Part shown: piece by piece, positions 1-9,331 of the stretch
Numbering within the stretch: the stretch's first letter is position 1
How the letters are laid out: every line of letters begins with the position of its first letter
NCBI GenBank assembly: GCA_004293365.1
Contig: RDYN01000062.1
Location: 1-51,995 of the forward strand
Direction: 5' to 3'
Source of the DNA: Oscillatoriales cyanobacterium
GTDB taxonomy: Bacteria; Cyanobacteriota; Cyanobacteriia; Cyanobacteriales; Microcoleaceae
DNA length: 51,995 nt
The notes under the pieces: model-generated
The model's database searches: none
The model's input: only the letters and a program-made list of their open reading frames with translations
Told to the model about the DNA's origin: nothing
Position numbers and translations under genes: made by a program

Positions 1-103
1 TGTGCATCATTACAATGCTAATTTACAACTCTAAATGCCTACTTTTCTTTGACGTGAGTTTTATTCTCTCGATCCTTTCCTTCAGGGCACTACCAAAAAT
101 TTT

Positions 104-162
104 AGGACTAAAGTCCTCACTACAAACCCATGAAAGAGGTTTGTAGTGAGGACTTCAGTCCT
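104..162. repeat. Palindromic repeat, GAGGACTnnAGTCCTC family
   Basis: Two 25-bp arms, nearly perfectly complementary, separated by about 9 bases; the core is GGACTAAAGTCC against GGACTTCAGTCC, continued by CTCACTACAAACC. Near-identical copies lie at 5797-5856 (full palindrome) and 43132-43157 (half). It follows the minus-strand gene that ends at 170 and may fold at the 3' end of its transcript. It is a dispersed small repeat with no coding capacity. Confidence 0.85.
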
Positions 163-169
163 TCCGAAA

Positions 170-682
170 TTATTTGCGACTGTTAAGCCATTTAGCAGCA
201 ACTATCCCCAAAATACCTGCAACTACTGGATTGCCCAAAAACTTCATCAAACTAGGCTGTTCTGCCAGCACTTCTCGGAAAATATCCGGGTGATTTTGAT
301 AGGTAAACGAAGCCAGCTTGGTAACATCATCAGCAGTCATGCGGCTGGCGTGGTGAGTAGAAAGTCCTAGCTGCTTTTCCAACTGGCGATCGTTCAATCC
401 TCTCTTGTCCAACTGCTTGAAGAACTCCCGGGCCACATCGTCCCGTTCGTTCGGCTTAATTTGGGCGATCGCATCAAGCAATTCCGGTTCCAACTGTGCC
501 GGCGGGAGAGACTCGTGATTCAAAGAACGCCCGAATAATTGTTTGCGCCGATCCGGAGAAGTTCTCTGAGCAAAATCGTCAAAATTTTCGTACTCTTCAC
601 CGGTTGTCTCAGGCATCATTTCTCGATCGCCCTGAGCCAAATCGCTCATGATTTGACGCTTGTAATTATCGCTGCTACTCAT
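170..682 (-). CDS. Hypothetical protein with hydrophobic C-terminal segment
   Basis: About 170 residues. The ATG at 682 (MSSSDNYKRQ) is preferred over an upstream TTG that adds 13 residues. The N-terminal two thirds is acidic and polar (DREMMPETTGEEYENFDDF). The middle is predicted helical (ELLDAIAQIKPNERDDVAREFF), and the last 25 residues contain one hydrophobic stretch (VVAGILGIVAAKWL) that could anchor it in a membrane or pack inside a helical bundle. I do not recognise a family. It lies with other small minus-strand genes (lipoprotein, CsbD-like), which might suggest a stress role, but that is only context. The coding call rests on length, composition and a plausible start. Confidence 0.75.
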   Translation of the reverse strand: MSSSDNYKRQIMSDLAQGDREMMPETTGEEYENFDDFAQRTSPDRRKQLFGRSLNHESLPPAQLEPELLDAIAQIKPNERDDVAREFFKQLDKRGLNDRQLEKQLGLSTHHASRMTADDVTKLASFTYQNHPDIFREVLAEQPSLMKFLGNPVVAGILGIVAAKWLNSRK

Positions 683-797
683 GGTAATTATTTTTCCAAC
701 TAAACAACAGTTCAGTCTCAAAGTGAGATTGCTTCGCCTTCAAAAAACTGCGGAAGATTAAAGCGTCGCGCTGCTATAAATCCCGCTTTTTAACCTG

Positions 798-1241
798 TCA
801 AGACTTGTATTCAATCTGATTTGATTGCTGGTCGTACTTAGCCGTCAAAATCAGTTTTTTGTCAGGAGCATAAACCAAAACACTTAAATCCTGATTTGGG
901 AAATTGCGGTGAAAACCTTGGGCTAAAGATTTCGCCAAATCTTTTACTTCAGTAGGGCGGACTTGCGGGGTGATTACAACTCCCAACTTGTTATTGTCGC
1001 GCACGTAAGCATCCTGAACCAGGCCCTTAGCCGTCTTTGTTACCCATTGACCAAAATCTTGACCTGCGGCGGTATTGCCGCGTTCTAGCTGCGCGTAATA
1101 GCCCTGACTGCCACCAATTGCTACAGGTACGTTAGTCGGTTTTTGGGCGGAAATGCTGGGGGCGCAGGCAGTAGTAACAGCCAGCATTAAAACCAAGAGT
1201 AAGCCCGCAATCATTTTGCGACTCTGCTGCAATAAACTCAC
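798..1241 (-). CDS. Small lipoprotein, unknown function
   Basis: 147 residues starting at a GTG. A GGAGG ribosome-binding site lies 7 bases upstream (minus strand, 1249-1253), which fixes this start. The N-terminus is a classic lipoprotein signal: a positive n-region (QSRKM), a hydrophobic core (IAGLLLVLMLAVTTA), and a Cys at about residue 26 as acylation site. The mature part has a mixed alpha/beta pattern (KLGVVITPQVRP, LSVLVYAPDKKLILTAKYD) and resembles sporulation-type YhcN/YlaJ lipoproteins in outline, but I cannot confirm that. It probably sits on the plasma-membrane or outer-membrane face of the periplasm. It lies just downstream of the CsbD-like gene, with a strong stem-loop between them. 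Confidence 0.82.
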   Translation of the reverse strand: MSLLQQSRKMIAGLLLVLMLAVTTACAPSISAQKPTNVPVAIGGSQGYYAQLERGNTAAGQDFGQWVTKTAKGLVQDAYVRDNNKLGVVITPQVRPTEVKDLAKSLAQGFHRNFPNQDLSVLVYAPDKKLILTAKYDQQSNQIEYKS

Positions 1242-1281
1242 TTTTTTTCCTCCGTGGTGAAAACATCTTGACTAATTTTCA

Positions 1282-1320
1282 CTAATGGAGAGGGTCACGT
1301 TTCTAGACCCTCTCCATTAG
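1282..1320 (-). terminator. Perfect 15-bp stem-loop between csbD-like and lipoprotein genes
   Basis: Perfect inverted repeat (CTAATGGAGAGGGTC / GACCCTCTCCATTAG) with a 9-base loop, 8 bases after the csbD-like stop on the minus strand. No run of U follows, so it may stabilise or partly terminate the csbD-like mRNA rather than act as a full intrinsic terminator. Confidence 0.7.
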
Positions 1321-1328
1321 TATTAGGC

Positions 1329-1511
1329 TCAGTCTATTTTCTTTTTGATCTCATCTTTTACATCTTCGATCGCGTGGCTAGCTTCAGCTTGTTTTTGCTT
1401 CATTTTGCCTTCAGCTTTATCCTTGGGGTCGCCAGTAACATTGCCGAGGGCTTCTTGAGCAGCGCCTTCGATGTTTTTGCCAGTTGCTTTGGCTCTATCT
1501 TCTGTGCTCAT
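1329..1511 (-). CDS. CsbD family stress-response protein
   Basis: 60 residues, highly charged and low in hydrophobics, with the CsbD signature: NIEGAAQEALGNVTGD followed by KAEGKMKQKQAEA. CsbD-like proteins are small, probably disordered or helical proteins induced by general stress in many bacteria; their molecular function is not established. The ATG is preceded by GGGAG at good spacing. The length is typical of the family. It is monocistronic or weakly coupled to the downstream lipoprotein gene across a stem-loop. Confidence 0.93.
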   Translation of the reverse strand: MSTEDRAKATGKNIEGAAQEALGNVTGDPKDKAEGKMKQKQAEASHAIEDVKDEIKKKID

Positions 1512-1886
1512 GGCTTTCTCCCTTTTTGTATCTAATTTGACGCTTTTTACTTAAATTCATCATAGGTAACAATGAGCTGGCTTGCACTCTGCCTGTAGGA
1601 AGAAACAAGGAAGAAGTCTAAGGGAAGAGGTTTGACTAATTTAACCGAGGTTAGGAATAGGGAATAAGGAAAATTTATTGTTGAGTCGAGGATAGACTGG
1701 GACTTTCATGCTGACCGTTTTTTGACCTAAGCTGCTAGCTGCAACGAAGTGTTTGGCAGAAAAAACTCGGTGTACAGCCACCCGTGCGCCCAGGACTGCT
1801 TTTTTCAACCAAAAAGAATTTAAAATTATAAATTTATGTTTAATTCTTCCTTCTTTCTTTTTCTTATTATTCCTGATGAGTAATAA

Positions 1887-2000
1887 TTAACGACTAACGA
1901 CTAACGACTAATGACTGATGACTAATGACTAATGACTAATGACTAATGACTAATGACTAATGACTAATGACTAATGACTAATGACTAATGACTAATGACT
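1887..2000. repeat. Heptanucleotide tandem array (GACTAAT)n
   Basis: About 16 units of a 7-bp repeat, first ACGACTA variants and then near-perfect GACTAAT. Read on the minus strand it is (GTCATTA)n and directly follows the terminator of the 2062-2268 gene. The rest of 1512-1886 shows no convincing gene. Confidence 0.95.
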
Positions 2001-2040
2001 TCAAAAAAAGAGTGTGGGCAAGACCTCATCTTACCCACAC
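2001..2040 (-). terminator. Rho-independent terminator of the 68-residue protein gene
   Basis: On the minus strand an 11-bp stem with one mismatch (GTGTGGGTAAG / CTTGCCCACAC) is followed directly by TCTTTTTTTG. It lies about 20 bases past the stop codon at 2062. This is the clearest intrinsic terminator in the window. Confidence 0.9.
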
Positions 2041-2061
2041 CTCAAAAAAACGTTATTAGTT

Positions 2062-2268
2062 TTAATCTGACTTGTGATGACATTTTTCATCTATTTTGTG
2101 CTGAAGTTCTTCTTTCAACTGTTCCACAGCGCGCATAGTTTGAGCCTTTTCTTGTTTCTGCTGGTCGAGGGCTTTTTCTGTTTCCTCGGGAAGCAATTTT
2201 TCCCTTGATTTTGGTAACGTGACTTCGCTGCCACTTACAGTGTGGATCGGGTTTTCTTCAATATTCAT
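2062..2268 (-). CDS. Small charged hypothetical protein
   Basis: 68 residues, about half of them charged. The second half is a predicted amphipathic helix or coiled coil rich in Glu, Lys and Gln (EKALDQQKQEKAQTMRAVEQL), and the tail is HKIDEKCHHKSD. The ATG at 2268 has an AGGGTG-like ribosome-binding site upstream, and a clear intrinsic terminator follows the stop, which together support a real gene. I do not recognise the family. Its size and charge resemble small stress proteins such as the nearby CsbD-like one, but the sequence is different. Confidence 0.7.
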   Translation of the reverse strand: MNIEENPIHTVSGSEVTLPKSREKLLPEETEKALDQQKQEKAQTMRAVEQLKEELQHKIDEKCHHKSD

Positions 2269-2863
2269 TAGTTTTCACCCTAATTTATGCCAAAAATATT
2301 TTCAACAAGGCTACTTTAAAGTTGACCTTAGCTCGATCCTAAGGGATATCACGGAGAGTGGCTTCTGCCTGAAGGGAGATAGGGGCTGGGAAGAGTGCGT
2401 GAGTTTTGGGTTTTGAGTATTATACTAAGAGAAATTACGGAGAGTTCCCTCTGCCGGATGGGAGATAGGCCAAGGGGAAGAGTGCCTGAGTGCGTGAGAT
2501 TGCTTGGTGACTCGCAAGGCTAGGCGGTGAAGGCGTTAGCCAGAGGCAGGGAGGAGAGCGTGCCAGAAGAGCGGGGGAGGGGAGAATTTTTCTGCAGCAC
2601 GATCGCACAAGTGGGTTCTGCCGTTTGTTTGATGAGGCTGCTTGAACCTCCGTCACAGATTGAGAGAAAAATCGGTGACAGGTTAGTGCAGAATTAAGTC
2701 AATGCAGGGACGTTTGACCGTTAAAATCAACAGGGTGCAGAAATTGCCAAGTTTTGTGGCGATCGACTGAAATAATCTGCTTTCACCAGAGTTACCTTCC
2801 GGGCTAACGAACCGCAGGATTGAACTAAAATTTCTGTTATTAGTAAAAAGTATCTAAAACCCT
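2269..2863. other. Intergenic, imperfect direct repeat, no gene
   Basis: No convincing coding region. It contains an imperfect direct duplication: about 2340-2402 and 2430-2499 both read ACGGAGAG...CTGCC..A.GGGAGATAGG...GGGAAGAGTGC. The remainder is the leader of the kinase gene. A TAA lies in frame two codons before the kinase ATG, so no N-terminal extension is possible there. Confidence 0.6.
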
Positions 2864-5737
2864 ATGGGAGCAAGGAGCAGTAACCCCCTCGAAGCAGACG
2901 GCCCAACTTGTGAGCCGATCGAAATAGGCGTGTTGCATTCGCTGACGGGAACGATGTCCATCAGCGAAATTTCTGTAAAAGATGCGACGCTGTTGGCTGT
3001 TGAGGAAATTAATGCGGCTGGAGGGGTACTGGGACGCCCCTTGGAAGCGGTGATAGCAGATGGAGCCAGCGATTTGCAGACTTTTGCTCAAAAAGCTAAG
3101 CAATTGCTCCAAGAATCGCAGGTGGCGGTGGTATTTGGTTGTTGGACTTCGGCTAGTCGCAAGGCGGTACTGCCGGTTTTCGAGCACTCTAACGGGTTGC
3201 TGTTTTATCCGGTGCAGTATGAAGGGCTAGAACAAAGTCCGAATATTTTCTACACTGGTGCGGCTCCTAACCAACAGATTGTACCTGGGGTGAATTACTT
3301 GCTGGCTCAGGGGAAGCGGAAAATTTTCCTGTTGGGTTCTGATTATATTTTTCCCAGAACAGCAAATATGATTGTGAAAGCTCAACTGGCGGCACTCGGA
3401 GGAGAGTTGGCGGGGGAAGTGTATCTGCCGCTGGGTTCTAGGGAAGTGGACGAGGCGATCGCACATATTTTAGCAGTGAAACCGGATGCGATTCTCAACA
3501 CTCTTAATGGCGACAGCAATGTGGCTTTTTTCCATCACCTGCGGGAAGCGGGTTTGAAACCGGAGGATTTGCCGGTGATGTCGGTTAGCGTAGCAGAAGA
3601 GGAAATACGGGCGATCGGGCCGTCCAATATTGCCGGACATTTGGTGGTTTGGAACTATTTTCAAACTGTTGATACAGCGGAAAATCAGAAATTTGTCAAG
3701 GATTATAAAGCGAGATACGGGGAAAATCGTGTCACGGATGACCCAATCGAAGCGGCTTATTTGGGGGTTTATCTGTGGAAGGAAGCAGTAGAAAAAGCTG
3801 GTTCGACAGATGTGGTTAAAGTCAGGATGGCTGCTAAAAATATTGAGTTTGCAGCTCCCTCGGGCACGGTAAAAATAGATGCTCAAACCCAGCATACCTG
3901 GAAAACAGTGCGGATTGGTCAGGTGCGATCGGACGGTCAAATTGAGGAGATTTGGAATTCGGGCGCGCCGGTGCAGCCAGATCCTTTTCTCAAAACCTAT
4001 CCTTGGGCGGCGGCGCTTGCTCCGAAGCAGATTTCTGTGGGAACTCGGGCTTCTTTGATCGGGCTGTTTGTCATCATGGTACTGATCGCTTGGATGGCGG
4101 CGGCAGTCGGGTGGATGGGTGCTGTGGAGATGAAGAACTATTTGCTGGCGATGCAGGCTGCCTCAGCTCCGGGGGGGGTTCCGGAGGCAACAATGGCGGT
4201 GCTGGCCGATCGAACTCGGGCTGTGGCGAGCCGCACTCAGAGTTGGCTGGTGGGGGCTGTGGTTTTGAGTTCGATCGCAGGTATAGTCGCTTGTGTGTCG
4301 GTGTCGGCGATTATTCGCAATTTGGGTTTGCTCCGGGAAACTGCCCAAATGATGGCGAGCGGTGATTTGACGGCTCGATCGCCTGTGGTGTCTAATGATG
4401 CGATCGGGGTGCTATCTTCTACTCTCAATACAATGGCTCAGCAAATTAGCAGTTTGCTCAAAGGTTTGGAGGTGCGGCAACAACAGCTAGAGGAGCGATC
4501 GCGCGAATTGGAAGTTGCTAAGAACGCTGCGGAAGCTGCTAACAGGGCGAAAAGCACTTTTTTGGCAAATATGACTCACGAATTGCGGACGCCCTTGAAT
4601 GCGATTATTGGCTACAGCGAGCTGCTGCAAGAAGAGGCGATCGAACTCGGCGAAGAAGAGTTTGTGATGGATTTGGCGAGCATTAATATGGCCGGCAAGC
4701 AGTTGCTGAACATTATTAGTGACATCCTGGATATTTCTAAAATTGAAGCAGGAAAGATGACTCTTTTCCTGGAGACTTTCGAGGTGTTGAATTTGGTCGA
4801 TCAGGTTGTGACTACAGTTCAACCGCTGGTGGGGAAAAATGGCAACACTTTGAGCGTCAATTGCGATCGCGATATCGGCACGATTTACGCTGATTCGGCG
4901 AAGCTGCGACAAGCGCTGTTGAATTTGGCGAGCAATGCTGCTAAGTTTACCGATCGAGGCAAAATTACGATTAATGTTTGGAAGGAAGAAGGGGAAGTTT
5001 TGCTCGTGGGGAATGCCGAGGAGATCTCGGCAACTCCCCCTAGAGGCTCCAATGCTGCGATCGTTTTCCAAGTAACCGATACGGGTATCGGAATGACAGA
5101 CGATCAGGTGTCGAGGCTGTTCGGAGCTTTCGCGCAAGCAGACGATTCGACTACCCGCAGGTACGGCGGCACCGGTTTGGGGCTGACAATTAGCCGGAAG
5201 TTTTGCCAGATGATGGGGGGAGATATTCATGTTGAGAGCCAGTTTGATTGCGGTTCTAGTTTTACGATTCGGTTACCGATGATGATGAAAAGGGAAAAAG
5301 CAGTCAAGGGCGATCGATCGCAGGAAGAAACAGGTTCGCAAGAAGTGCGATCGCAACCGCTGGAACTTCCCGATGCAGCGACTGTGCTGGTAATTGACGA
5401 CGATCCGGACTCGCGGGATTTAATCGCTCGCTGCTTGTCAAAACAGGGATTTCGGGTGCTCTCGTCAGCTAGCGGCGAAGCAGGGCTTGAGTTAGCTAAG
5501 GAGTCGCTACCGGATGCAATTACTTTGGACGTGATGATGCCGAGTATGGACGGCTGGGCGGTGCTGTCTGCTTTAAAAGCCGATCCCGATTTAGCTAATA
5601 TTCCGGTGATTATGTTGACTTTTTTGGACGATCAAAATCAAGGTTTGGAATTGGGAGCGGCGGAGTATTTGAGGAAGCCTTTGGATTACAAGCGCTTTGC
5701 TGATTTACTGAGTAAATATCAGCGTCCGCAGAAGTAG
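2864..5737 (+). CDS. Hybrid sensor histidine kinase with UrtA-like urea/amide-binding domain
   Basis: 957 residues. Residues 18-375 are a Peripla_BP_5 domain closely resembling UrtA, the urea ABC-transporter binding protein ([33 protein letters not shown]). Two hydrophobic helices follow (about 396-418 and 460-484), then HAMP (about 485-533), a coiled coil, HisKA with His572 in [10 protein letters not shown], HATPase (N-box Asn691; DTGIGM; GGTGLGL) and a C-terminal receiver with acceptor Asp889 ([10 protein letters not shown]) and Lys938. It should autophosphorylate and relay to its own receiver; no output regulator is adjacent. There is no signal peptide, and a stop lies two codons upstream of the ATG. 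With two membrane helices, HAMP and kinase are cytoplasmic only if the binding domain is too. The ligand is inferred, not proven. A palindromic repeat follows the gene. Confidence 0.95.
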   Translation: MGARSSNPLEADGPTCEPIEIGVLHSLTGTMSISEISVKDATLLAVEEINAAGGVLGRPLEAVIADGASDLQTFAQKAKQLLQESQVAVVFGCWTSASRKAVLPVFEHSNGLLFYPVQYEGLEQSPNIFYTGAAPNQQIVPGVNYLLAQGKRKIFLLGSDYIFPRTANMIVKAQLAALGGELAGEVYLPLGSREVDEAIAHILAVKPDAILNTLNGDSNVAFFHHLREAGLKPEDLPVMSVSVAEEEIRAIGPSNIAGHLVVWNYFQTVDTAENQKFVKDYKARYGENRVTDDPIEAAYLGVYLWKEAVEKAGSTDVVKVRMAAKNIEFAAPSGTVKIDAQTQHTWKTVRIGQVRSDGQIEEIWNSGAPVQPDPFLKTYPWAAALAPKQISVGTRASLIGLFVIMVLIAWMAAAVGWMGAVEMKNYLLAMQAASAPGGVPEATMAVLADRTRAVASRTQSWLVGAVVLSSIAGIVACVSVSAIIRNLGLLRETAQMMASGDLTARSPVVSNDAIGVLSSTLNTMAQQISSLLKGLEVRQQQLEERSRELEVAKNAAEAANRAKSTFLANMTHELRTPLNAIIGYSELLQEEAIELGEEEFVMDLASINMAGKQLLNIISDILDISKIEAGKMTLFLETFEVLNLVDQVVTTVQPLVGKNGNTLSVNCDRDIGTIYADSAKLRQALLNLASNAAKFTDRGKITINVWKEEGEVLLVGNAEEISATPPRGSNAAIVFQVTDTGIGMTDDQVSRLFGAFAQADDSTTRRYGGTGLGLTISRKFCQMMGGDIHVESQFDCGSSFTIRLPMMMKREKAVKGDRSQEETGSQEVRSQPLELPDAATVLVIDDDPDSRDLIARCLSKQGFRVLSSASGEAGLELAKESLPDAITLDVMMPSMDGWAVLSALKADPDLANIPVIMLTFLDDQNQGLELGAAEYLRKPLDYKRFADLLSKYQRPQK

Positions 5738-5796
5738 TCAGTTGACAGTTGACAGTTGTCATTATCTCCTATCCCTTCAATTACGGGAATAAAAAA

Positions 5797-5856
5797 GGTT
5801 TGTAGTGAGGACTTTAGTCCGCATCCATCTGAGGACTGAAGTCCTCACTACAAACC
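5797..5856. repeat. Palindromic repeat, same family as 104-162
   Basis: 24-bp arms (GGTTTGTAGTGAGGACTTTA / mirrored CTGAAGTCCTCACTACAAAC) around a 12-base loop. It lies 60 bases after the kinase stop, preceded by three CAGTTGA heptads at 5739-5760. The rest of 5857-6069 holds no gene. Confidence 0.9.
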
Positions 5857-6069
5857 AATCTTAGTATGGTCATGCGCTCGGACATGATATTAGGGTCATT
5901 AGTTGTTAGTAATTTAGAATTAAATACACGATTGTTAGCGGTTGTCAGCAGCGATGAAAAAAGCAATCGAAGTATCTGTTTTTCAGTCTCGTTTTGCCGG
6001 CCGGACTGTCCGATCGCAACTGTATGGATTTAGAATTACTATAATATGTGAAAAATTGGAATTTAAGAC

Positions 6070-6303
6070 ATGACAGATAGAAGTGCCTTGCTCACCAGAA
6101 TTACTCAAACACCTGGTAAATGTGGTGGCCGCCCCTGTATTCGCGGCATGAGAATTCGTGTTAGCGATATTTTGGAAACCCTGACAGACAATGTAACCGC
6201 TAGCGACATTCTAGCTGACTTTCCCGATTTGGAGCCCGAAGACATTCAAGCGTGTCTGCTCTTTGCATCTCTCAGCATTGATTTCCCCAGGATAGCAGTA
6301 TGA
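6070..6303 (+). CDS. DUF433 family antitoxin
   Basis: 77 residues with the DUF433 pattern: ITQTPGKCGGRPCIRGMRI, then a short helix-turn-helix-like segment (VSDILETLTDNVTASDILADFP) and DLEPEDIQACLLFAS. DUF433 proteins are VapB-like antitoxins usually encoded just before a DUF5615 PIN-like toxin. Here the stop TGA overlaps the ATG of such a partner (ATGA at 6300-6303), the usual coupled arrangement, but the partner is frameshifted. The length is typical, so this half looks intact. Confidence 0.9.
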   Translation: MTDRSALLTRITQTPGKCGGRPCIRGMRIRVSDILETLTDNVTASDILADFPDLEPEDIQACLLFASLSIDFPRIAV

Positions 6304-6457
6304 TTTTCTGGTTGAATGCTCAATTGCCTCCGAGTTTGGCGAATGGTTAACCGAAACATTCGATGTCAGAACTGTCACACGGCAATATATTAGATTGCAA
6401 GATGTTCAATATTTTGAGATATTTAATAGGATTAAATCAATCAATTTAGATGATTAA
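6300..6457 (+). pseudogene. Frameshifted, truncated DUF5615 PIN-like toxin
   Basis: The ATG overlaps the DUF433 stop. The first frame gives MIFWLNAQLPPSLA and then runs into TAA at 6348. Shifting frame at about 6341 restores family-like sequence (EWLTETFDVRTVT...RLQDVQYFEIFNR) up to TAA at 6455. One missing base near 6340 explains the break. DUF5615 proteins normally continue for another 50 or so residues with an acidic PIN-like active-site region (TKD.DF), which is absent here. The toxin is therefore dead while its antitoxin remains open. Confidence 0.75.
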
Positions 6458-6525
6458 ATACTTAATTGCGATCGCGATTAATTTGGATACCATTGTTTCA
6501 TTAGTCATTAGCTAACATTGAGACA

Positions 6526-6605
6526 TTAATGACTAATGACTAATGACTAATGACTAATGACTAATGACTAATAACTAATGACTAATAACTAATGACCAAT
6601 GAATA
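6526..6605. repeat. Heptanucleotide tandem array (TGACTAA)n
   Basis: About 11 units of a 7-bp repeat ending directly at the stop of the minus-strand gene at 6607. Read in that gene's direction it is (GTCATTA)n. The neighbouring stretch 6458-6525 holds nothing recognisable. Confidence 0.95.
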
Positions 6606-6606
6606 A

Positions 6607-7080
6607 TTAATCTAAAAATCCCATTAAGGTCGAGCTGTCGTCAATCTCGTTTGAGGCAATCGGGCGGTTTCCTCCCATTGTGGAGTAAACTTCGTCAATG
6701 TGCAGAGTGCTCATCGCAATAGGGCGCGCACCGGACATACTGAACATTTCGCTGACTTGGATCGCGCTGGAACCGATCGGGCGTCTGCCGAGTGTAGCCA
6801 CCACTTCAAAGTCGCTGGCTTCGATCGGGCGATTGCCTACAGTGCCGTAGGTTTCGCTGATCTGCAGGGTGCTGGTGCCGATCGGGCGATTCCCCGAGAT
6901 CGAGACGGTCTCGCTGATGGTAAAATCGTTTGGGCCGACGGGGCGGTTGTCATGTAGGACTGGTGGCTGATAAAGTTGAATGCCCGCTGATTTGGCTTCG
7001 CTGGCGGGTGGTAGGGCCTTGGTAGTGCCTTTGCCGCCGCGGGGGCTCGCTTTGACTTTATCTTTGGGTGTGAGAGCCAT
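6607..7080 (-). CDS. Hypothetical protein with six NRPI repeats
   Basis: 157 residues from the ATG at 7080, chosen because AAGGA precedes it; a further in-frame start would add 12 residues. The N-terminus is basic (MALTPKDKVKASPRGGKG). From about residue 45 the protein consists of six repeats of 16-20 residues, each beginning with (N/R/A)RP(I/V): NRPVGPNDFTISETVSISG, NRPIGTSTLQISETYGTVG, NRPIEASDFEVVATLG, RRPIGSSAIQVSEMFSMSG, ARPIAMSTLHIDEVYSTMGG, NRPIASNEIDDSSTLMGFLD. The pattern suggests a regular beta-arc or small beta-solenoid. There is no signal peptide. I do not know the function. It is transcribed divergently from uvrB. Confidence 0.8.
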   Translation of the reverse strand: MALTPKDKVKASPRGGKGTTKALPPASEAKSAGIQLYQPPVLHDNRPVGPNDFTISETVSISGNRPIGTSTLQISETYGTVGNRPIEASDFEVVATLGRRPIGSSAIQVSEMFSMSGARPIAMSTLHIDEVYSTMGGNRPIASNEIDDSSTLMGFLD

Positions 7081-7251
7081 AATTTTTTTTCCTTGCTGAT
7101 TACTGGGTTCGGACAACTGCTTTTCTGGGCTTTCTGCTTTCTATTTGAACCGATAATTAAAATAATATTATAAAGTTTAACTATTTTCTTAACGAAATTG
7201 CAGAATCTCTGAATTTTTGTTAAAATTTATCGGTAATAGCGACATTTTCCT

Positions 7252-9264
7252 ATGGTAACTGCGGCAGCATCTTTTCAATTGCAAGCGCCCTTCGATCCCA
7301 CGGGCGACCAACCGCTAGCGATCGCCCAACTCGTCAAAGGCATCCAAGCGGGCGATCGATTTCAAACCTTACTCGGTGCCACAGGTACAGGCAAAACCTT
7401 CACCATTGCCTCGGCGATCGAACAAATCGGCAGACCTACCTTAGTCTTAGCACACAACAAAACCCTGGCCGCTCAACTGTGCAACGAGCTGCGAAATTTT
7501 TTTCCCAACAATGCAGTCGAATACTTTGTCAGTTATTACGACTACTACCAACCTGAAGCATACATCGCCGTCAGCGATACTTTCATTGAAAAGACGGCCG
7601 CAATTAACGACGAGATCGATATGCTGCGGCACTCCGCCACGCGATCGCTCTTTGAACGCCGCGACGTAATTGTCGTAGCATCAATTAGCTGCATCTACGG
7701 CTTGGGAATGCCCGCAGAATACCTGAAAGCTTCTATTCCTTTGCAAGTAGGAATGGAAGTCAACCAGCGGCAAGTTTTGCGAGATTTAGTCAACGTCCAA
7801 TACAGCCGCAACGACCTAGATTTAGGCAGAGGCAAATTTCGCGTCAAAGGCGATGTCGTGGAAATCGGCCCCGCCTACGAAGATCGAATTATTCGCGTCG
7901 AATTCTTCGGCGACCAAATTGATGCCATTCGCTACGTTGACCCCGTAACAGGTAAAATCATCCAAAGTACCACCGCTTTAAATATTTATCCAGCGCGCCA
8001 CTTTGTGACGGCTGATGATAAATTAGAGGCAGCTTGCCAAGGCATAGAACTCGAATTAGAAGACCGACTGGCAGAATTTGAAAAAGAAGGGAAACTCTTA
8101 GAATCTCAGCGGCTAGAACAGCGCACCCGCTACGATTTGGAAATGCTGCGCGAGGTAGGATACTGCAACGGAGTAGAAAATTATTCGCGGCATTTAGCAG
8201 GTCGAAATGCCGGAGAACCGCCCGAATGTTTGATTGATTATTTCCCGAAAGATTGGATGTTGGTAGTAGATGAATCCCACGTCACAGTGCCGCAAATTCG
8301 GGGAATGTACAACGGCGACCAAGCGCGCAAAAAAGTGTTGATAGAACACGGTTTTCGCTTGCCCAGCGCTGCGGACAACCGCCCTTTGAAAGCAGAGGAA
8401 TTCTGGGCAAAAGAGAATCAGTGCATCTTTGTTTCTGCTACGCCTGGTAATTGGGAAATAGAAGTATCGGAAGGAAGAGTTGCCGAGCAAGTAATTCGCC
8501 CTACGGGAGTAGTCGATCCGACAATTTTCGTGCGCCCGACGGAGGGACAAATTGACGATTTGTTGGGGGAAATTAAGGAGAGAGTTACTCGGGACGAGCG
8601 CGTTTTGGTGACGACTTTGACGAAGCGGATGGCGGAAGATTTAACCGAATATTTGCAAGAAAGGGCGATTAGAGTCCGGTATTTGCACTCGGAAATTCAG
8701 TCGATTCAACGCATCGAAATTATCCAAGATTTGCAGGATGGTAAGTTTGATGTGTTGATTGGCGTTAACTTGCTGCGGGAAGGTTTGGATTTGCCGGAAG
8801 TGTCGCTGGTGGTGATTTTGGATGCGGATAAGGAGGGGTTTTTGCGATCGGAACGTTCTTTAATTCAAACGATTGGGCGGGCGGCGCGCCACGTGCAGGG
8901 ACAGGCTATTTTGTATGCGGATAATTTGACTGATAGCATGGTTAAGGCGATCGACGAAACGGATCGGCGCCGGGGGATTCAGCTAGCGTACAATAAGATG
9001 CACGGGATTACTCCGCAGCCGATCGCGAAAAAGCGATCGACTAATGCAATTTTGGCATTTCTGGACGTGTCGCGCAAGCTGAACTCGCAGCAGTTGGAGG
9101 AGGTTTACGAGCAGGTGGATGAGTTATCTTTAGACGAGATTCCTCAGTTAATCGGGCGCTTGGAGACGCAGATGAAGGCGGCGGCTAAGAAGTTGGAGTT
9201 TGAGGAGGCTGGTAAGTTGCGCGATCGCATCAAGCATTTGCGCGATAAGTTATTGGGGCATTAA
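7252..9264 (+). CDS. uvrB: Excinuclease ABC subunit UvrB
   Basis: 670 residues, the usual UvrB length. UvrB is the DNA-damage verification helicase of nucleotide excision repair; it is loaded by UvrA and then positions UvrC for incision. Visible motifs: Walker A GATGTGKT (residues 42-49), the beta-hairpin region [16 protein letters not shown], the DEAH-like box [12 protein letters not shown], helicase motif [20 protein letters not shown], the [13 protein letters not shown] motif VI, and a C-terminal UVR domain ([21 protein letters not shown]) that contacts UvrC. The ATG at 7252 gives the canonical N-terminus. Its last 16 codons are duplicated just downstream at 9332-9379. I see no clear LexA box in the divergent leader at 7081-7251. 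Confidence 0.99.
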   Translation: MVTAAASFQLQAPFDPTGDQPLAIAQLVKGIQAGDRFQTLLGATGTGKTFTIASAIEQIGRPTLVLAHNKTLAAQLCNELRNFFPNNAVEYFVSYYDYYQPEAYIAVSDTFIEKTAAINDEIDMLRHSATRSLFERRDVIVVASISCIYGLGMPAEYLKASIPLQVGMEVNQRQVLRDLVNVQYSRNDLDLGRGKFRVKGDVVEIGPAYEDRIIRVEFFGDQIDAIRYVDPVTGKIIQSTTALNIYPARHFVTADDKLEAACQGIELELEDRLAEFEKEGKLLESQRLEQRTRYDLEMLREVGYCNGVENYSRHLAGRNAGEPPECLIDYFPKDWMLVVDESHVTVPQIRGMYNGDQARKKVLIEHGFRLPSAADNRPLKAEEFWAKENQCIFVSATPGNWEIEVSEGRVAEQVIRPTGVVDPTIFVRPTEGQIDDLLGEIKERVTRDERVLVTTLTKRMAEDLTEYLQERAIRVRYLHSEIQSIQRIEIIQDLQDGKFDVLIGVNLLREGLDLPEVSLVVILDADKEGFLRSERSLIQTIGRAARHVQGQAILYADNLTDSMVKAIDETDRRRGIQLAYNKMHGITPQPIAKKRSTNAILAFLDVSRKLNSQQLEEVYEQVDELSLDEIPQLIGRLETQMKAAAKKLEFEEAGKLRDRIKHLRDKLLGH

Positions 9265-9331
9265 ACCCGGCGGTTGAAATCGCGTCTATACAAGCAAAAC
9301 CCGCCGGCGCGGGTTGAAGAATGGGCGGAGA
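9265..9331. repeat. Small GC-rich palindromic repeat between two uvrB tails
   Basis: About 67 bases containing AACCCGCCGGCGCGGGTT (self-complementary 7-bp stem) and an upstream partly complementary ACCCGGCGG. It lies exactly between the stop of uvrB and a second copy of the uvrB 3' end. Confidence 0.7.

Noticed and set aside
2435-2656. Minus-strand 73-residue open frame
   Set aside because: Overlaps the imperfect duplication in the kinase leader; Ser/Pro-rich chance composition and no ribosome-binding site.
8194-8550. Antisense frame inside uvrB
   Set aside because: Shadow of a strongly conserved gene.
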